Source: Phaeocystidibacter luteus (GTDB lineage Bacteria > Bacteroidota > Bacteroidia > Flavobacteriales > Schleiferiaceae). From it: a DNA stretch of 64,000 bases. The translations under genes were made by a program, and so were the position numbers. The DNA lies in contig NZ_WBVO01000014.1 in the NCBI RefSeq assembly GCF_008933115.1, positions 18,862 through 82,861 of the forward strand. Direction: 5' to 3'. This document shows positions 19,025 to 26,377 of this stretch, one piece after another. Position 1 is the stretch's first letter. Every line of letters begins with the position of its first letter. The notes under the pieces are model-generated. The model worked only from the letters and a program-made list of their open reading frames with translations. It searched no databases and was not told the origin of the DNA.

Positions 19025-19729
19025 ATGGAAATAGGCGATAGGTTTCAATTTCTGGACGATATCGGTGGAGGTACAATTTTGGAGATCGACCGAGGCAGAA
19101 TTCTCGTGGCGTGCGACGACGGGCGAGAGCTTTGGGTCGATCAACGCGAGATAATGCCCGAGGATGTTTACGTAGTTCCAGAGGTTAAGCCCGAAAAGAG
19201 TGAAAGCTCAACCGCCTATTGGGAGATTGGTGCTAAAGTTGGCTATCTGAATGAGCCTGGAGGCGGTATCATCGTTGGCGAGGGCGATAAAGGGTATCTA
19301 GTTGAAGATGAGGATGGGTTCGAAAGATGGTTCCCCAAACAGTTACTTGTCTTGATGGATTCAGATGTCATGAAGCAACTTGAAGAATCCGAAGCAGAGA
19401 ATAAAGATCGACGTGTTAGAACACATAATGTCAAACCGAAAAAGCAGAGTGCAATTCTTGAAGTAGATTTGCACATTCATGAACTTCTGGAATTTGACTC
19501 TCACTTGTCGGATCACGAGAAGCTCATGCATCAGTTGACGGTTGCACGTCACCAAGTCGACAAGGCACGCTCGGGACACTACAAAAAGGTCATTTTGATT
19601 CATGGAGTAGGCAAGGGTGTCCTTAAAGAGAAGCTTCTCGAGATGCTAGAAGGAATAGAAAAGGTGGAGTATTACGACGCTTCGCTTCAGAAGTATGGAA
19701 AAGGAGCGACGGAAGTAGTCTTTCGTTAG
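19025..19729 (+). CDS. Smr-domain (MutS2 C-terminal-like) protein
   Basis: 234 residues. The N-terminal half holds two copies of a small SH3-like unit (GDRFQFLDDIGGG and AKVGYLNEPGGG) as seen in the DUF2027/Smr proteins of Bacteroidota. A charged linker (~120-145) follows, then a C-terminal Smr domain (~147-234) with the LDLH-type motif (EVDLHIHEL), the HGVGKG loop and the closing GKGATEVVF. Smr domains are nucleic-acid nicking or binding modules. A separate cellular role for this family is not established, so I do not assign one. It is shorter than the usual ~340-residue DUF2027 proteins. It is followed directly by RNase P RNA on the same strand. Confidence 0.85.
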   Translation: MEIGDRFQFLDDIGGGTILEIDRGRILVACDDGRELWVDQREIMPEDVYVVPEVKPEKSESSTAYWEIGAKVGYLNEPGGGIIVGEGDKGYLVEDEDGFERWFPKQLLVLMDSDVMKQLEESEAENKDRRVRTHNVKPKKQSAILEVDLHIHELLEFDSHLSDHEKLMHQLTVARHQVDKARSGHYKKVILIHGVGKGVLKEKLLEMLEGIEKVEYYDASLQKYGKGATEVVFR

Positions 19730-19746
19730 CTCGAGTTCTTTGAAGA

Positions 19747-20125
19747 TTTACCGCGGACCATGTCGCTGGTTGGCTAAGGCCGACGAGAGGAAAGTCCGGA
19801 CAACACAGAGCACCACGCTTCCTAACAGGAAGGATCCCGGTTCCGGGAGACAGCAAGTGCAGCAGAGAGTAGACCGCCTCAACTTCGCGTTGAGGTAAGG
19901 GTGAAAGGGTGGGGTAAGAGCCCACCGGTATGGATGGCAACATTCATAGCCAGGTAAACCTCGTGGGTTGAAATGTCGCGTATACCGATGCGCCGTCGCA
20001 AGACGGATAAGAGCTGCTCGCTCAATGTCGGGGGGTAGGCAGATAGAGCCTCATGGTGACATGAGGCCTAGATAAATGACGTGGATTGTTTCGGCAATAA
20101 CAGAATCCGGCTTATGAGCGGTATC
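19747..20125 (+). ncRNA. rnpB: RNase P RNA (bacterial class A)
   Basis: The catalytic RNA of RNase P, which matures tRNA 5' ends. Diagnostic conserved blocks are present in order: GAGGAAAGTCCGGAC near 19788, AGAGTAGACCGCC, the GGGTGAAAGGGTGGGGTAAG region with AGCCCACCG, GGCAACATTCATAGCC, GGTAAACC, and the 3' AGATAAATGAC and AGAATCCGGCTTATG near 20075-20115. The closing P1 helix is visible as TACCGC (19749-19754) pairing with GCGGTA (20118-20123). Ends are approximate by a few bases. Confidence 0.96.
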
Positions 20126-20135
20126 TTTCAAAAAC

Positions 20136-20166
20136 AAAGCGCGGGAAGTAATTCTCGCGCTTTTCT
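20136..20166 (+). terminator. Terminator of rnpB
   Basis: AAGCGCGGGAA (20137-20147) pairs with TTCTCGCGCTT (20152-20162) around a GTAA loop, followed by a T-rich run. Confidence 0.85.
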
Positions 20167-20198
20167 TTTATCTAGTCGTTCCAGTGTATCTTTGAAAC

Positions 20199-20375
20199 AT
20201 GGGATTGAGAAGCAAACTCGCACAATACAAATCGGTGTATAAGCGCGCCGGTTGGAAAGGGCTAGCCAAGGAGCTCGGACCTGTCGCGGCCATTAGCCTC
20301 TTTCTTTTCTTCCTCATCAAAGGCCTCATTTGGCTCGCCATTTTCTACGGCGGCTACGAGGCTATCAGTTCATAA
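20199..20375 (+). CDS. Small single-pass membrane protein, 58 aa, function unknown
   Basis: An ATG-initiated frame of 58 codons between rnpB and the convergent CDGSH gene. The N-terminus is basic (Lys/Arg-rich with AGWKGLAKELGP). A ~22-residue hydrophobic helix follows (roughly residues 30-51, FLFFLIKGLIWLAIF), then a short tail, so it is probably an inner-membrane protein with the basic end inside. Its stop codon overlaps the convergent neighbour by 6 bp. I recognise a general resemblance to short basic-plus-helix proteins common in Flavobacteriia but no named family. The helix and codon use make it more likely real than chance. Confidence 0.6.
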   Translation: MGLRSKLAQYKSVYKRAGWKGLAKELGPVAAISLFLFFLIKGLIWLAIFYGGYEAISS

Positions 20376-20843
20376 ACGGTTATGCGTGCCGTCGCAATAC
20401 GGCGGATTTGAAGTTTGTTTACACTGACATAGCCATGCCTTTTCAGGCTTCTCATTCTTGATGACAACAGGCTTTACATCCGTTTTTTGATGCGTATTGT
20501 CACAGAACGGCTGCTCCCCTGATCGTCCACACGCACACCACAAATACGGTTTTCCTCCTTCTAGCTCAACTTCTGCTGGATGCTTTTTTGCGATAACACT
20601 GCCATTGGATTCACTCTTCGTCACCTCTTCTCCCGCCATACGCAGGGCGCCAGATGGACATTTGTGAACCTGATTGACGATTTTATCTGAATCAACACCT
20701 TCGACCTGTATCCACGGACGATCCTTTGGCTTGAACACCTCGGGCAATCCACGCCAACAATTTTCTGAATGAATACACAGATGAGCTCTCCATTCTACGG
20801 TAACTTCACCGTTGGAATACGTCTTTACTTTTTCTTCTGCCAT
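20370..20843 (-). CDS. Fe-S protein with N-terminal (4Fe-4S) mono-cluster domain and two CDGSH motifs
   Basis: 157 residues. The N-terminal ~65 residues match the Fer4_19/DUF1271 type (AHLCIHSENC, then HKCPSGALR), which binds an iron-sulfur cluster. The C-terminal half holds two zinc-finger-like CDGSH units: CACGRSGEQPFCDNTH and CQCKQTSNPPYCDGTH, each with the C-x-C...C...H ligand set of mitoNEET-type 2Fe-2S clusters. The first carries CDNTH instead of CDGTH. Cytoplasmic (no signal peptide). Likely electron transfer or cluster handling; the partner is unknown. It is convergent with the 58-aa gene and divergent from corA. Confidence 0.9.
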   Translation of the reverse strand: MAEEKVKTYSNGEVTVEWRAHLCIHSENCWRGLPEVFKPKDRPWIQVEGVDSDKIVNQVHKCPSGALRMAGEEVTKSESNGSVIAKKHPAEVELEGGKPYLWCACGRSGEQPFCDNTHQKTDVKPVVIKNEKPEKAWLCQCKQTSNPPYCDGTHNRL

Positions 20844-20901
20844 GAATAAAAGTTAGACATTCCATATTGAATCGACAACAGCTTTAAGTATCTTGAATCT
20901 G

Positions 20902-21990
20902 ATGAAGAAGCCAAACTCCAAAAGAAAGCGCAATAAACGCGGTAAAAGAAGTGTCAAAATCGGCACCGCACCAGGTAGTCTCATTTACGTTGGTGAAAAG
21001 CGTGTCGAGAAGGTCAAGGCCCAATTAATTCGGTATGATACAGACGATTTCGAGGAGAATCAAGAACTCGATCTGACACAACACATGGGCGATATGATCA
21101 ATGACAAGCACGTTCATTGGATCAATCTCCACGGCATTCATGATGTCGATTTGATACAGCGCGTCGGTGGATATTACTCCATCGATAAACTCATTCTGGA
21201 GGATATGCTGGATACAACTCAGCGTCCGAAAGTAGAGGAGTTTCCAAACTGCTTGTTCTTCACTCTCAAGAGTTTGGCTGACATCGATGGCGTTGAATTT
21301 GAAATCGAGCAAATTAGCTTCATCCTAACCAACAACACGGTTATCTCGCTTCAAGAGAAACCAGCAGATATCTTCGAAAGTATTCGTGAGCGATTGAGAA
21401 ACAAAATCGGGCTCGTTCGAATGAGAACCGCCGATTATCTCTTGTTCTTATTGCTAGATGCCGTAATCGATGAGTACTTCGTGCTTTTGGAGAACTTCGA
21501 GAATGTCATTGAAGATCTTCAAGAAGAAGTGGCTACTCGTCCAGCCGAAGATACCCTTGTAAGAACGGATCATCTCAAAAGATCGTTGGCGCTATTGCGC
21601 AAATCGGTCAACCCACTTAAAGATGCTGTTGGACTGCTCAACAAAGGTGATATCCAATTCATTAGTGAAGACTGGCTCAAGTTCTACAGCGATTTGAGCG
21701 ACAGTGCACTTGAGGTGATTGACTCGGTGGAATACTACCGTCAAATGATCGAATCGGTCGAGAATCTGTACATGTCGCAACTTTCGCAGAAGAACAACGA
21801 TACGATGAAAGTCCTGACGGTCATCGCCACGATTTTCATTCCCCTCACCTTTGTTGCAGGTATTTACGGAATGAACTTCGAGTATATGCCTGAACTGGAA
21901 TGGAAGTATAGCTACCCGCTCTTTTGGGCAATTATGCTTGCAATCACTCTGGTGATGATTCGGTACTTTCGGAAGAAGGACTGGTTTTAG
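20902..21990 (+). CDS. corA: CorA-type magnesium/cobalt channel
   Basis: An inner-membrane pentameric channel for Mg2+ and Co2+ uptake. The product has a long soluble N-terminal part with alpha/beta funnel features and a coiled stalk. Two C-terminal helices follow, the first ending in the invariant YGMN selectivity motif (YGMNFEYMPELEW), and the protein ends in a basic KKDWF tail. I chose the ATG at 20902 (362 aa) over an in-frame TTG at 20893 because it gives a basic start MKKPNSKRKR. The 3' end overlaps the convergent nhaC-type gene by 47 bp. Confidence 0.93.
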   Translation: MKKPNSKRKRNKRGKRSVKIGTAPGSLIYVGEKRVEKVKAQLIRYDTDDFEENQELDLTQHMGDMINDKHVHWINLHGIHDVDLIQRVGGYYSIDKLILEDMLDTTQRPKVEEFPNCLFFTLKSLADIDGVEFEIEQISFILTNNTVISLQEKPADIFESIRERLRNKIGLVRMRTADYLLFLLLDAVIDEYFVLLENFENVIEDLQEEVATRPAEDTLVRTDHLKRSLALLRKSVNPLKDAVGLLNKGDIQFISEDWLKFYSDLSDSALEVIDSVEYYRQMIESVENLYMSQLSQKNNDTMKVLTVIATIFIPLTFVAGIYGMNFEYMPELEWKYSYPLFWAIMLAITLVMIRYFRKKDWF

Positions 21991-23440
21991 CCAGCTTTCT
22001 AATTTTGATTCCAAAGAGGGCAAAAGCGATGCTCATCAACGGACTAAGCCAGTTGAACATGGCGTAGATGAAGTATTCACCCGTAGCGACACCAAGTACA
22101 CTACTCTGATAAGCTCCGCATGTATTCCATGGAATAAGCGCACTGGTTACGGTACCGCTATCTTCTAGAGATCTTGAAAGATTCTCCGGTGCAAGCCCTC
22201 GCTCCTTGTAGATGTCGCGGTACATCTTGCCTGGAATCACAATAGCAAGGTATTGGTCGGACGCCGTCAGATTCAAGAATAATCCTGTTCCAACCGTCGC
22301 AGAAATAAGTCCAGCTGCACTTTTTGCAAGCGACACGATCGCCTGAGAAATTCGTCGAAGGAACCCAGCCGATTGCATAGCCCCACCAAAGAACATGGCA
22401 GAAATAATGAGCCAAATCGTGTTCATCATCCCGGCCATACCACTGGTAGAAAGAAGGTCGTCAAGTTGACTTTCGCCAGATCCTAAATCAGCACCTTCAG
22501 TAAGGCCTTTCATGACGCCCAAGTAACCTGATCTGAAGTCAAGTTCACTCACTCCAGCTACAGATGCCACAATTTCGGGTTGAAATATCAAGGCGAAGAT
22601 GCCACCAGAAATGGCACCAACAAGTATGGCAATCACTGCATCAACTTTAAAGAGTATGAGCGCAATTGTGGTGGCAGGGACCAGCATCAACCATGGTGTG
22701 ATGTGGAAATTCTCAAGAATTACATCTGAGATGGCCTGCGGGTTTTGAGTAGATTCATTCACTTCTCCGAAGACTCCGATGAGTGTGAATACCACGATGG
22801 TGATAAGGATGCTTGGTACCGTCGTGATGGTCATATACCGAATGTGAGTAAACAAATCCGTTCCAGCCATCGCCGGAGCGAGGTTTGTAGTGTCACTGAG
22901 TGGTGACATTTTATCGCCAAAATACGCACCGCTAATCACAGCACCCGCTGTTACGGGCGGAGCGAAGCCTAAGGCAGACCCAATACCCATCAGGGCCAAG
23001 CCAATTGTCGCTGTGGTGTTCCAACTACTTCCCGTTCCCATTGAAATCAATGCTGAAACGATAATCGTAGCCGGTAAAAAATAGGAGGCGTCCATGATCT
23101 GAACCCCATAATGGATGAATGCGGGAATCACACCTGAAATCAGCCACCCTCCTGCCAATGCGCCAATGGCAAGGAGGATTAGAATCGCTTTCGAAGTTTC
23201 CATGATGCTCTTCGCAACACCCTCAAAAACGTCCTGCCAATTTTTACCAAATCGTATGGCCATGATTCCAGCAAGCAGACCCGAAATAATCAAGATGATT
23301 TGGTTACTACCAGCTAGTGGGTCATCCGGGTTGTCAGGATGAACGTTTGAATAAATGAAAACATTGAAGCCTAACGCTACAATCAGAAAAATAACGGGCG
23401 TTAGAGCCATTCCCAAGGAAGGGCGTTTTGCGGCGACCAT
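21944..23440 (-). CDS. nhaC: NhaC-family Na+/H+ antiporter
   Basis: 498 residues with about 12 hydrophobic segments. The NhaC family exchanges cytoplasmic Na+ for external H+ and supports salt and pH homeostasis, which fits a marine organism. Characteristic motifs are visible: MGTGSSWNTTATIG and GAYFGDKMSPLSDTTN in the first half, and a symmetrical second half with LTASDQY and NTCGAYQSSVLG. The last 47 bp are antisense to the end of corA. Nothing suggests an operon with the next upstream gene. Confidence 0.92.
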   Translation of the reverse strand: MVAAKRPSLGMALTPVIFLIVALGFNVFIYSNVHPDNPDDPLAGSNQIILIISGLLAGIMAIRFGKNWQDVFEGVAKSIMETSKAILILLAIGALAGGWLISGVIPAFIHYGVQIMDASYFLPATIIVSALISMGTGSSWNTTATIGLALMGIGSALGFAPPVTAGAVISGAYFGDKMSPLSDTTNLAPAMAGTDLFTHIRYMTITTVPSILITIVVFTLIGVFGEVNESTQNPQAISDVILENFHITPWLMLVPATTIALILFKVDAVIAILVGAISGGIFALIFQPEIVASVAGVSELDFRSGYLGVMKGLTEGADLGSGESQLDDLLSTSGMAGMMNTIWLIISAMFFGGAMQSAGFLRRISQAIVSLAKSAAGLISATVGTGLFLNLTASDQYLAIVIPGKMYRDIYKERGLAPENLSRSLEDSGTVTSALIPWNTCGAYQSSVLGVATGEYFIYAMFNWLSPLMSIAFALFGIKIRKLAKTSPSSESTESSPE

Positions 23441-23479
23441 ACTATTGTGTGAGATTTACCGCCAAGATAGTAAATGATG

Positions 23480-24058
23480 CTAAGCCTCGTTAGGCCAAGC
23501 ACGAAGGGCTTCCCAAACTTCTTTAGTTGGCAGACCTACCACGTTGTAATACGAGCCTTCCATCTGTTCGATGCCTATCATGCCTATCCATTCTTGAATC
23601 CCATAGGCCCCGGCTTTATCAAACGGCTCAAATGTGTTGATGTAGAATGAGATCTCGTCTTCACTCAATTCCTTGAACCTTAGATTGGTAATGACGTGAT
23701 ATGTACGGATGTGATCTTTGTCTGCCAAGCAAAACCCACTGATAACTTGATGGGATTTACCTGAGAGTTTCTCCAGCATTTCACGCGCAGCGCGGGCATT
23801 TTTTGGCTTTCCAAAACGATGGTTATCCTGCCAAACTTCGGTATCTGCAGTGAGCAATAATTCCCCTTCAGCAAGTGAATTTCTCAGCGCATTAGCTTTT
23901 GATTTCGCTACCCATTCTACGGTTTCTGCCGGCGAAAGGGTAGCGGGTGCACTTTCATCTGCATCACTAACGCGAATGTCAAACTGCAATCCCATATCGG
24001 TCAGCAATTGTCTTCTGCGAGGTGAACCAGATCCGAGTATGAGTTTTAAGGAGGTCAT
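23480..24058 (-). CDS. maf: Maf-family nucleoside triphosphate pyrophosphatase
   Basis: Maf proteins hydrolyse dTTP/UTP or modified nucleotides to the monophosphate plus pyrophosphate. The 192-residue product starts with LILGSGSPRRRQLL (the phosphate-binding SxSPRR motif) and has DADE, the AKSKAN region, LTADTEVW (the ADT catalytic motif) and GKPKN. The ATG at 24058 is chosen over an upstream ATG at 24145 because the longer form would run through the end of the ubiA-type gene; the start then lies 2 bp after that gene's stop. It is the last gene of the operon DUF2520-kdsC-ubiA-maf. Confidence 0.92.
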   Translation of the reverse strand: MTSLKLILGSGSPRRRQLLTDMGLQFDIRVSDADESAPATLSPAETVEWVAKSKANALRNSLAEGELLLTADTEVWQDNHRFGKPKNARAAREMLEKLSGKSHQVISGFCLADKDHIRTYHVITNLRFKELSEDEISFYINTFEPFDKAGAYGIQEWIGMIGIEQMEGSYYNVVGLPTKEVWEALRAWPNEA

Positions 24059-24060
24059 AC

Positions 24061-25047
24061 TTAGGCGGCTAAGAGAAGTAAGACAACGGGTGTGAGCAAG
24101 CCCATGAACATCTGGATTTTCATCCCGGTAGATATCATTCCCCATTGCTCCTTCTTGTGCACTTTCGGGAGGTAGAATAGGAAGGCCAGAAGCGGAATGA
24201 CCAAGAATACGAGGATGTAGAACAAGGCGGTTTTATCTTCCGACCACTGAGAAATGACCCAGCTCAATCCTAGGATTTCTAAAGCGGCCACAACCGCGAT
24301 AATCACCTTTGCCATCATCACCGTACTGCGAGTAGCAACGGTTTTGTACCCGACGCGTTTATCCCCTTCAATATCCTCCATATCCTTCACCAGTTCACGC
24401 AAGAGGGTACTGATAAAGGCGAAGCCAGCAAGAACAGATATCAATATAAAATGCTGAGAAATAGGATGGTCTACAACAGGAACGGCAATGTCGTATTCAT
24501 TTAAGCGCAGTGCAGTTGGTAGCAAGGCGAACATGCCAACTGCCCAAACGTTCAAACCTGCTAATAATGAAATGAGCAAGTTTCCGATGAGGTAGCGAGC
24601 TTTGAAATCTATCGCGTAAAGCCATAAAACGGCAAGGCTCAGTCCGTGTAGATAGATATAGTTGAGATGATCTATGGCGTAACTCACGTAAGCGCCTGCG
24701 GCAAGTCCCAGTATGGCAAGCGTGTAGAAGGCGCGCATGGCCAGCTTTTCGGAGATTTTCACGCCTACGGTTCTCCTTTCGGGCTTGTTGATTTCATCAG
24801 CCTGCTGGTCATATACATCGTTGATGATATACCCTGCAGCCGCAACTAGACCGAGAGAAAGCGCGAGAATGATTACCTGAACGGTATCAAGGGCGAGCAC
24901 ATATGACGACTCGATTCCCTTCACTTCGGCGATGCCAGAAACGTAGTCTCTGTACACATCCAAGAACCCGAAGTACAGGATGAGAGGGATGGCAATGACA
25001 AAGAGTACATTGCTGCCGCGTATAAGTTTCCACCAAGCTGTTACCAT
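24061..25047 (-). CDS. UbiA-superfamily membrane prenyltransferase
   Basis: 328 residues with 8-9 hydrophobic segments. It has both aspartate-rich motifs of the UbiA superfamily: NDVYDQQADEINKPER in the first half and DMEDIEGDKRVGYKT in the second. These bind Mg2+-prenyl diphosphate. Flavobacterial relatives are usually annotated geranylgeranylglycerol-phosphate geranylgeranyltransferase-like; quinone synthesis is the alternative and I cannot separate them from sequence alone. The start overlaps the kdsC end by 7 bp, consistent with translational coupling. Confidence 0.88.
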   Translation of the reverse strand: MVTAWWKLIRGSNVLFVIAIPLILYFGFLDVYRDYVSGIAEVKGIESSYVLALDTVQVIILALSLGLVAAAGYIINDVYDQQADEINKPERRTVGVKISEKLAMRAFYTLAILGLAAGAYVSYAIDHLNYIYLHGLSLAVLWLYAIDFKARYLIGNLLISLLAGLNVWAVGMFALLPTALRLNEYDIAVPVVDHPISQHFILISVLAGFAFISTLLRELVKDMEDIEGDKRVGYKTVATRSTVMMAKVIIAVVAALEILGLSWVISQWSEDKTALFYILVFLVIPLLAFLFYLPKVHKKEQWGMISTGMKIQMFMGLLTPVVLLLLAA

Positions 25048-25565
25048 GTGTGATCGCCGTCTTTCATCCAGTTGTCTTGAACCTTCAACGTTTGTTCAAT
25101 GATATCTCGTACACAGCCCTTGCCACCCGCTTTTTGAGAAACATAATCGCAAATTGCTTTGATTTCAGGAGCTCCATCGGCAGGAGTACAAGCCACTCCG
25201 GCCATTTGTAGCACTTCAAAATCTGGGATGTCATCCCCCATGTAGAGAACTTCCTCACGCTTTAGGTCGTACATCAAGAACAATTCTTCCATGGCCTCCT
25301 TCTTGTCAGATGCGCCCATCCAAATGTCTTTCACGCCCAACCCTTGCATGCGTTCACGAACGGCTTCGCTTCTTCCGCCGGTGATGATGGCTATTCGGTA
25401 TTCCTTCCTCATGGCGAGTTGAAGTGCATATCCATCCTTGCTGTTGAAAGCGCGGTACGGTTGCTCTCCAGGAATCAGCAAAACGCTTCCATCCGTGAGT
25501 ACACCATCCACATCAAAAACGAATGTGGTTACATGATTGAGAAGTTCCTTATAGTTCTGTTTCAT
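25041..25565 (-). CDS. kdsC: KdsC-type HAD phosphatase (3-deoxy-D-manno-octulosonate 8-phosphate phosphatase)
   Basis: 174 residues, a cap-less class C0 HAD hydrolase. Motif I is FDVDGVLTDG, motif II the IITGGRS region, motif III K in GASDKKEA, and motif IV YMGDDIPD. The conserved AxPADG-type loop (CTPADGAPEIK) and a GGKGCVRD tail are typical of KDO-8-P phosphatases, which supply KDO for lipopolysaccharide. The start overlaps the upstream DUF2520 gene by 17 bp. Confidence 0.88.
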   Translation of the reverse strand: MKQNYKELLNHVTTFVFDVDGVLTDGSVLLIPGEQPYRAFNSKDGYALQLAMRKEYRIAIITGGRSEAVRERMQGLGVKDIWMGASDKKEAMEELFLMYDLKREEVLYMGDDIPDFEVLQMAGVACTPADGAPEIKAICDYVSQKAGGKGCVRDIIEQTLKVQDNWMKDGDHTW

Positions 25566-26316
25566 TTCTATTTTGAATGCTTTTGCTCAGTACTTTGTAG
25601 AGCGTGGCTTGTTCCTCATCCATTAAGCTCAGATGCTTGTCCATGGTCGATGCATCATTACGCATGGCTGGGCCTGTTTGATGACTTTTCGACTTCGATT
25701 CGAGCGCAAGGTCGGCTGTTTTTTTGATAAGAGGAACTAGCAAGTCGTACGGGAGATTATACTTCTCCGTAATGCGCTGTGTTTCAGTATTGATATGATT
25801 CACGAAGTTGTTCGCCCAGACTGCAGCTGCGTGAAGTGCCAAGCGCTGCTGACTATCAAGTTCCCTCACGTCGTGGCTTATTTTCGAGGCGAGATTTTTT
25901 AGTGACTCTACCGCATCATCGCTAGTGCCTTCAATCAACATGGGTACTTTGGTGAAATCTGTTTCTAATCCTTTTTTCATGGATTGAAGAGGGTAGAATA
26001 CTCCCTTGGGGCCAGAATGAGCGTTAAGCGTTTGGATAGAGGCAGGTCCGCTCACGTGTGCAATCAGGACACTCTTATTGAAAGGACAGTCTTCGAGTAC
26101 TTTTTCTATGGCATCGTCGCGAACACCTAACAGCACAATGCCGGATGAAATGGTGTCAACATTGGAAAGCGGAATATACTGTGAACCCAGTGCATTGGCT
26201 AGTTCTCGACCTTCATCTTCATTTCGCGCGGCAACATAATCAACGGTCATTCCCGCCTTTTTCAAGGCTGTTCCCAATACCCAAGCTGCATTTCCAGATC
26301 CGATGATGCTTACCAT
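25549..26316 (-). CDS. Rossmann-fold DUF2520 protein
   Basis: 255 residues. The N-terminal Rossmann domain has the nucleotide-binding GSGNAAWVLG motif. A DUF2520 helical C-terminal domain (AAAVWANNFVNH, then a LLVPLIKKTADLAL region) gives a fold like 6-phosphogluconate or ketopantoate reductases. The substrate is not established for the family. It is the first gene of the four-gene operon ending in maf; this order is common in Flavobacteriia. A near-consensus -7 box (TATATTCG, minus strand, 26321-26328) lies only 4-5 nt before the ATG. Confidence 0.85.
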   Translation of the reverse strand: MVSIIGSGNAAWVLGTALKKAGMTVDYVAARNEDEGRELANALGSQYIPLSNVDTISSGIVLLGVRDDAIEKVLEDCPFNKSVLIAHVSGPASIQTLNAHSGPKGVFYPLQSMKKGLETDFTKVPMLIEGTSDDAVESLKNLASKISHDVRELDSQQRLALHAAAVWANNFVNHINTETQRITEKYNLPYDLLVPLIKKTADLALESKSKSHQTGPAMRNDASTMDKHLSLMDEEQATLYKVLSKSIQNRNETEL

Positions 26317-26377
26317 TCTACGAATATAGGATTAGCGTTTCAATGAAAGAGGCTGCTACAGGTGCTAACCTATGCGT

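Noticed and set aside
23480..24145. Long form of Maf starting at 24145
   Set aside because: The extra 29 residues are ubiA sequence in another frame; the Maf fold begins at the ATG 24058.
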